A DNA stretch of 64,000 nucleotides, taken from Lewinellaceae bacterium (GTDB lineage Bacteria > Bacteroidota > Bacteroidia > Chitinophagales > Saprospiraceae). Location of the stretch: positions 248,001 to 312,000 of the forward strand of contig JADJYW010000004.1 in the NCBI GenBank assembly GCA_016719605.1. The letters are read 5' to 3'. The position numbers were made by a program, and so were the translations under genes. The notes beneath the pieces are model-generated. The model was not told where the DNA came from, did not search any database, and saw nothing but the letters and a program-made list of their open reading frames with translations. Below are positions 63,890 through 64,000 of the stretch, piece after piece. The first letter of the stretch is position 1, and the number at the start of each line of letters is the position of its first letter.

Positions 63890-64000
63890 ATGAGAAAATA
63901 CCGGGCACTCGTGCTCCTGCTGCTGGTGGCATGGGACCTCCGGGCACAACTGCCGTCCGGGACCATCGCACCGGATTTTACGGCCACCGATATCACCGGG
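63890..64000 (+). CDS. Start of a redoxin-like exported protein, cut by the edge
   Basis: Only 37 codons are inside the window. They encode a signal peptide (KYRALVLLLLVAWDLRAQ) and then SGTIAPDFTATDITG, the start pattern of AhpC/TSA- or TlpA-type thioredoxin-fold proteins (APDFTLxDxxG). It is most likely a periplasmic thiol-disulfide or peroxiredoxin-like protein, but the active-site cysteines lie outside. Confidence 0.55.
   Translation, partial: MRKYRALVLLLLVAWDLRAQLPSGTIAPDFTATDITG

Overview
The window looks like chromosomal DNA of a Bacteroidota bacterium, most likely a Saprospiria-type lineage; the phylum is well supported, the finer placement is inference. Signs of the phylum are the TAnnTTTG -7 promoter box in front of many genes on both strands, almost no Shine-Dalgarno sequences, a type IX secretion sorting domain, a TonB-receptor-like barrel protein, WG-repeat proteins, a viroplasmin-RNase HI fusion and an effector-associated domain protein. 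No rRNA, tRNA, CRISPR array, transposase or intact prophage was seen.

Layout. 0.3-4.7 kb: FAH-family hydrolase and pyruvate:ferredoxin oxidoreductase (nifJ). 5-7.5 kb (minus): ECF sigma factor, a membrane anti-sigma-like protein with three N-terminal repeats, and a secreted repeat protein. 7.7-11.9 kb: outer-membrane protein, RNase H, GH20 hexosaminidase (frameshifted). 12-17.2 kb: AI-2E transporter and fumC, divergent from a NarL/LuxR response regulator overlapping its histidine kinase. 17.2-19.2 kb: candidate small RNA, superoxide dismutase, lspA. 19.6-24.2 kb: LexA-like S24 repressor divergent from a ParA/RHH/DUF3137/GT87 operon. 24.3-30.9 kb: effector-associated-domain membrane protein, M14 peptidase, PagL-like protein, TPR glycosyltransferase-like protein. 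30.9-35.2 kb: PIF1-type helicase, orphan efflux adaptor, TrpF-like protein. 35.4-45.8 kb: cell-envelope genes, SurA-like foldase, TatD-like hydrolase, gamma carbonic anhydrase. 45.8-50.9 kb: DMT transporter, IcmF-type acyl-CoA mutase split in two, Uma2 protein. 51-64 kb: two WG-repeat proteins, a C-terminal processing protease, PIG-L deacetylase, mutY, ssb, a ferredoxin-NADP reductase-like gene, a T9SS cargo protein and the start of a redoxin-like gene.

The most notable layer is non-coding. Several families of palindromic or tandem repeats sit between genes, in 5' leaders, over a stop codon and inside two coding regions (icmF and a D-amino-acid dehydrogenase gene). In icmF an 87-bp palindrome lies exactly where the protein is broken, and its end supplies an overlapping GTGA stop/start. 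Three other genes (GH20, DUF3137, a surface protein) are each broken by what looks like one extra base in a homopolymer, so sequencing or assembly error must be excluded before any is called a pseudogene. Other candidates: a promoter-to-terminator unit without a gene upstream of sod, an inverted-repeat operator at the LexA-like repressor promoter, an anti-sigma protein with triplicated motifs, and a 13-base poly-G tract beside the start of a surface protein.
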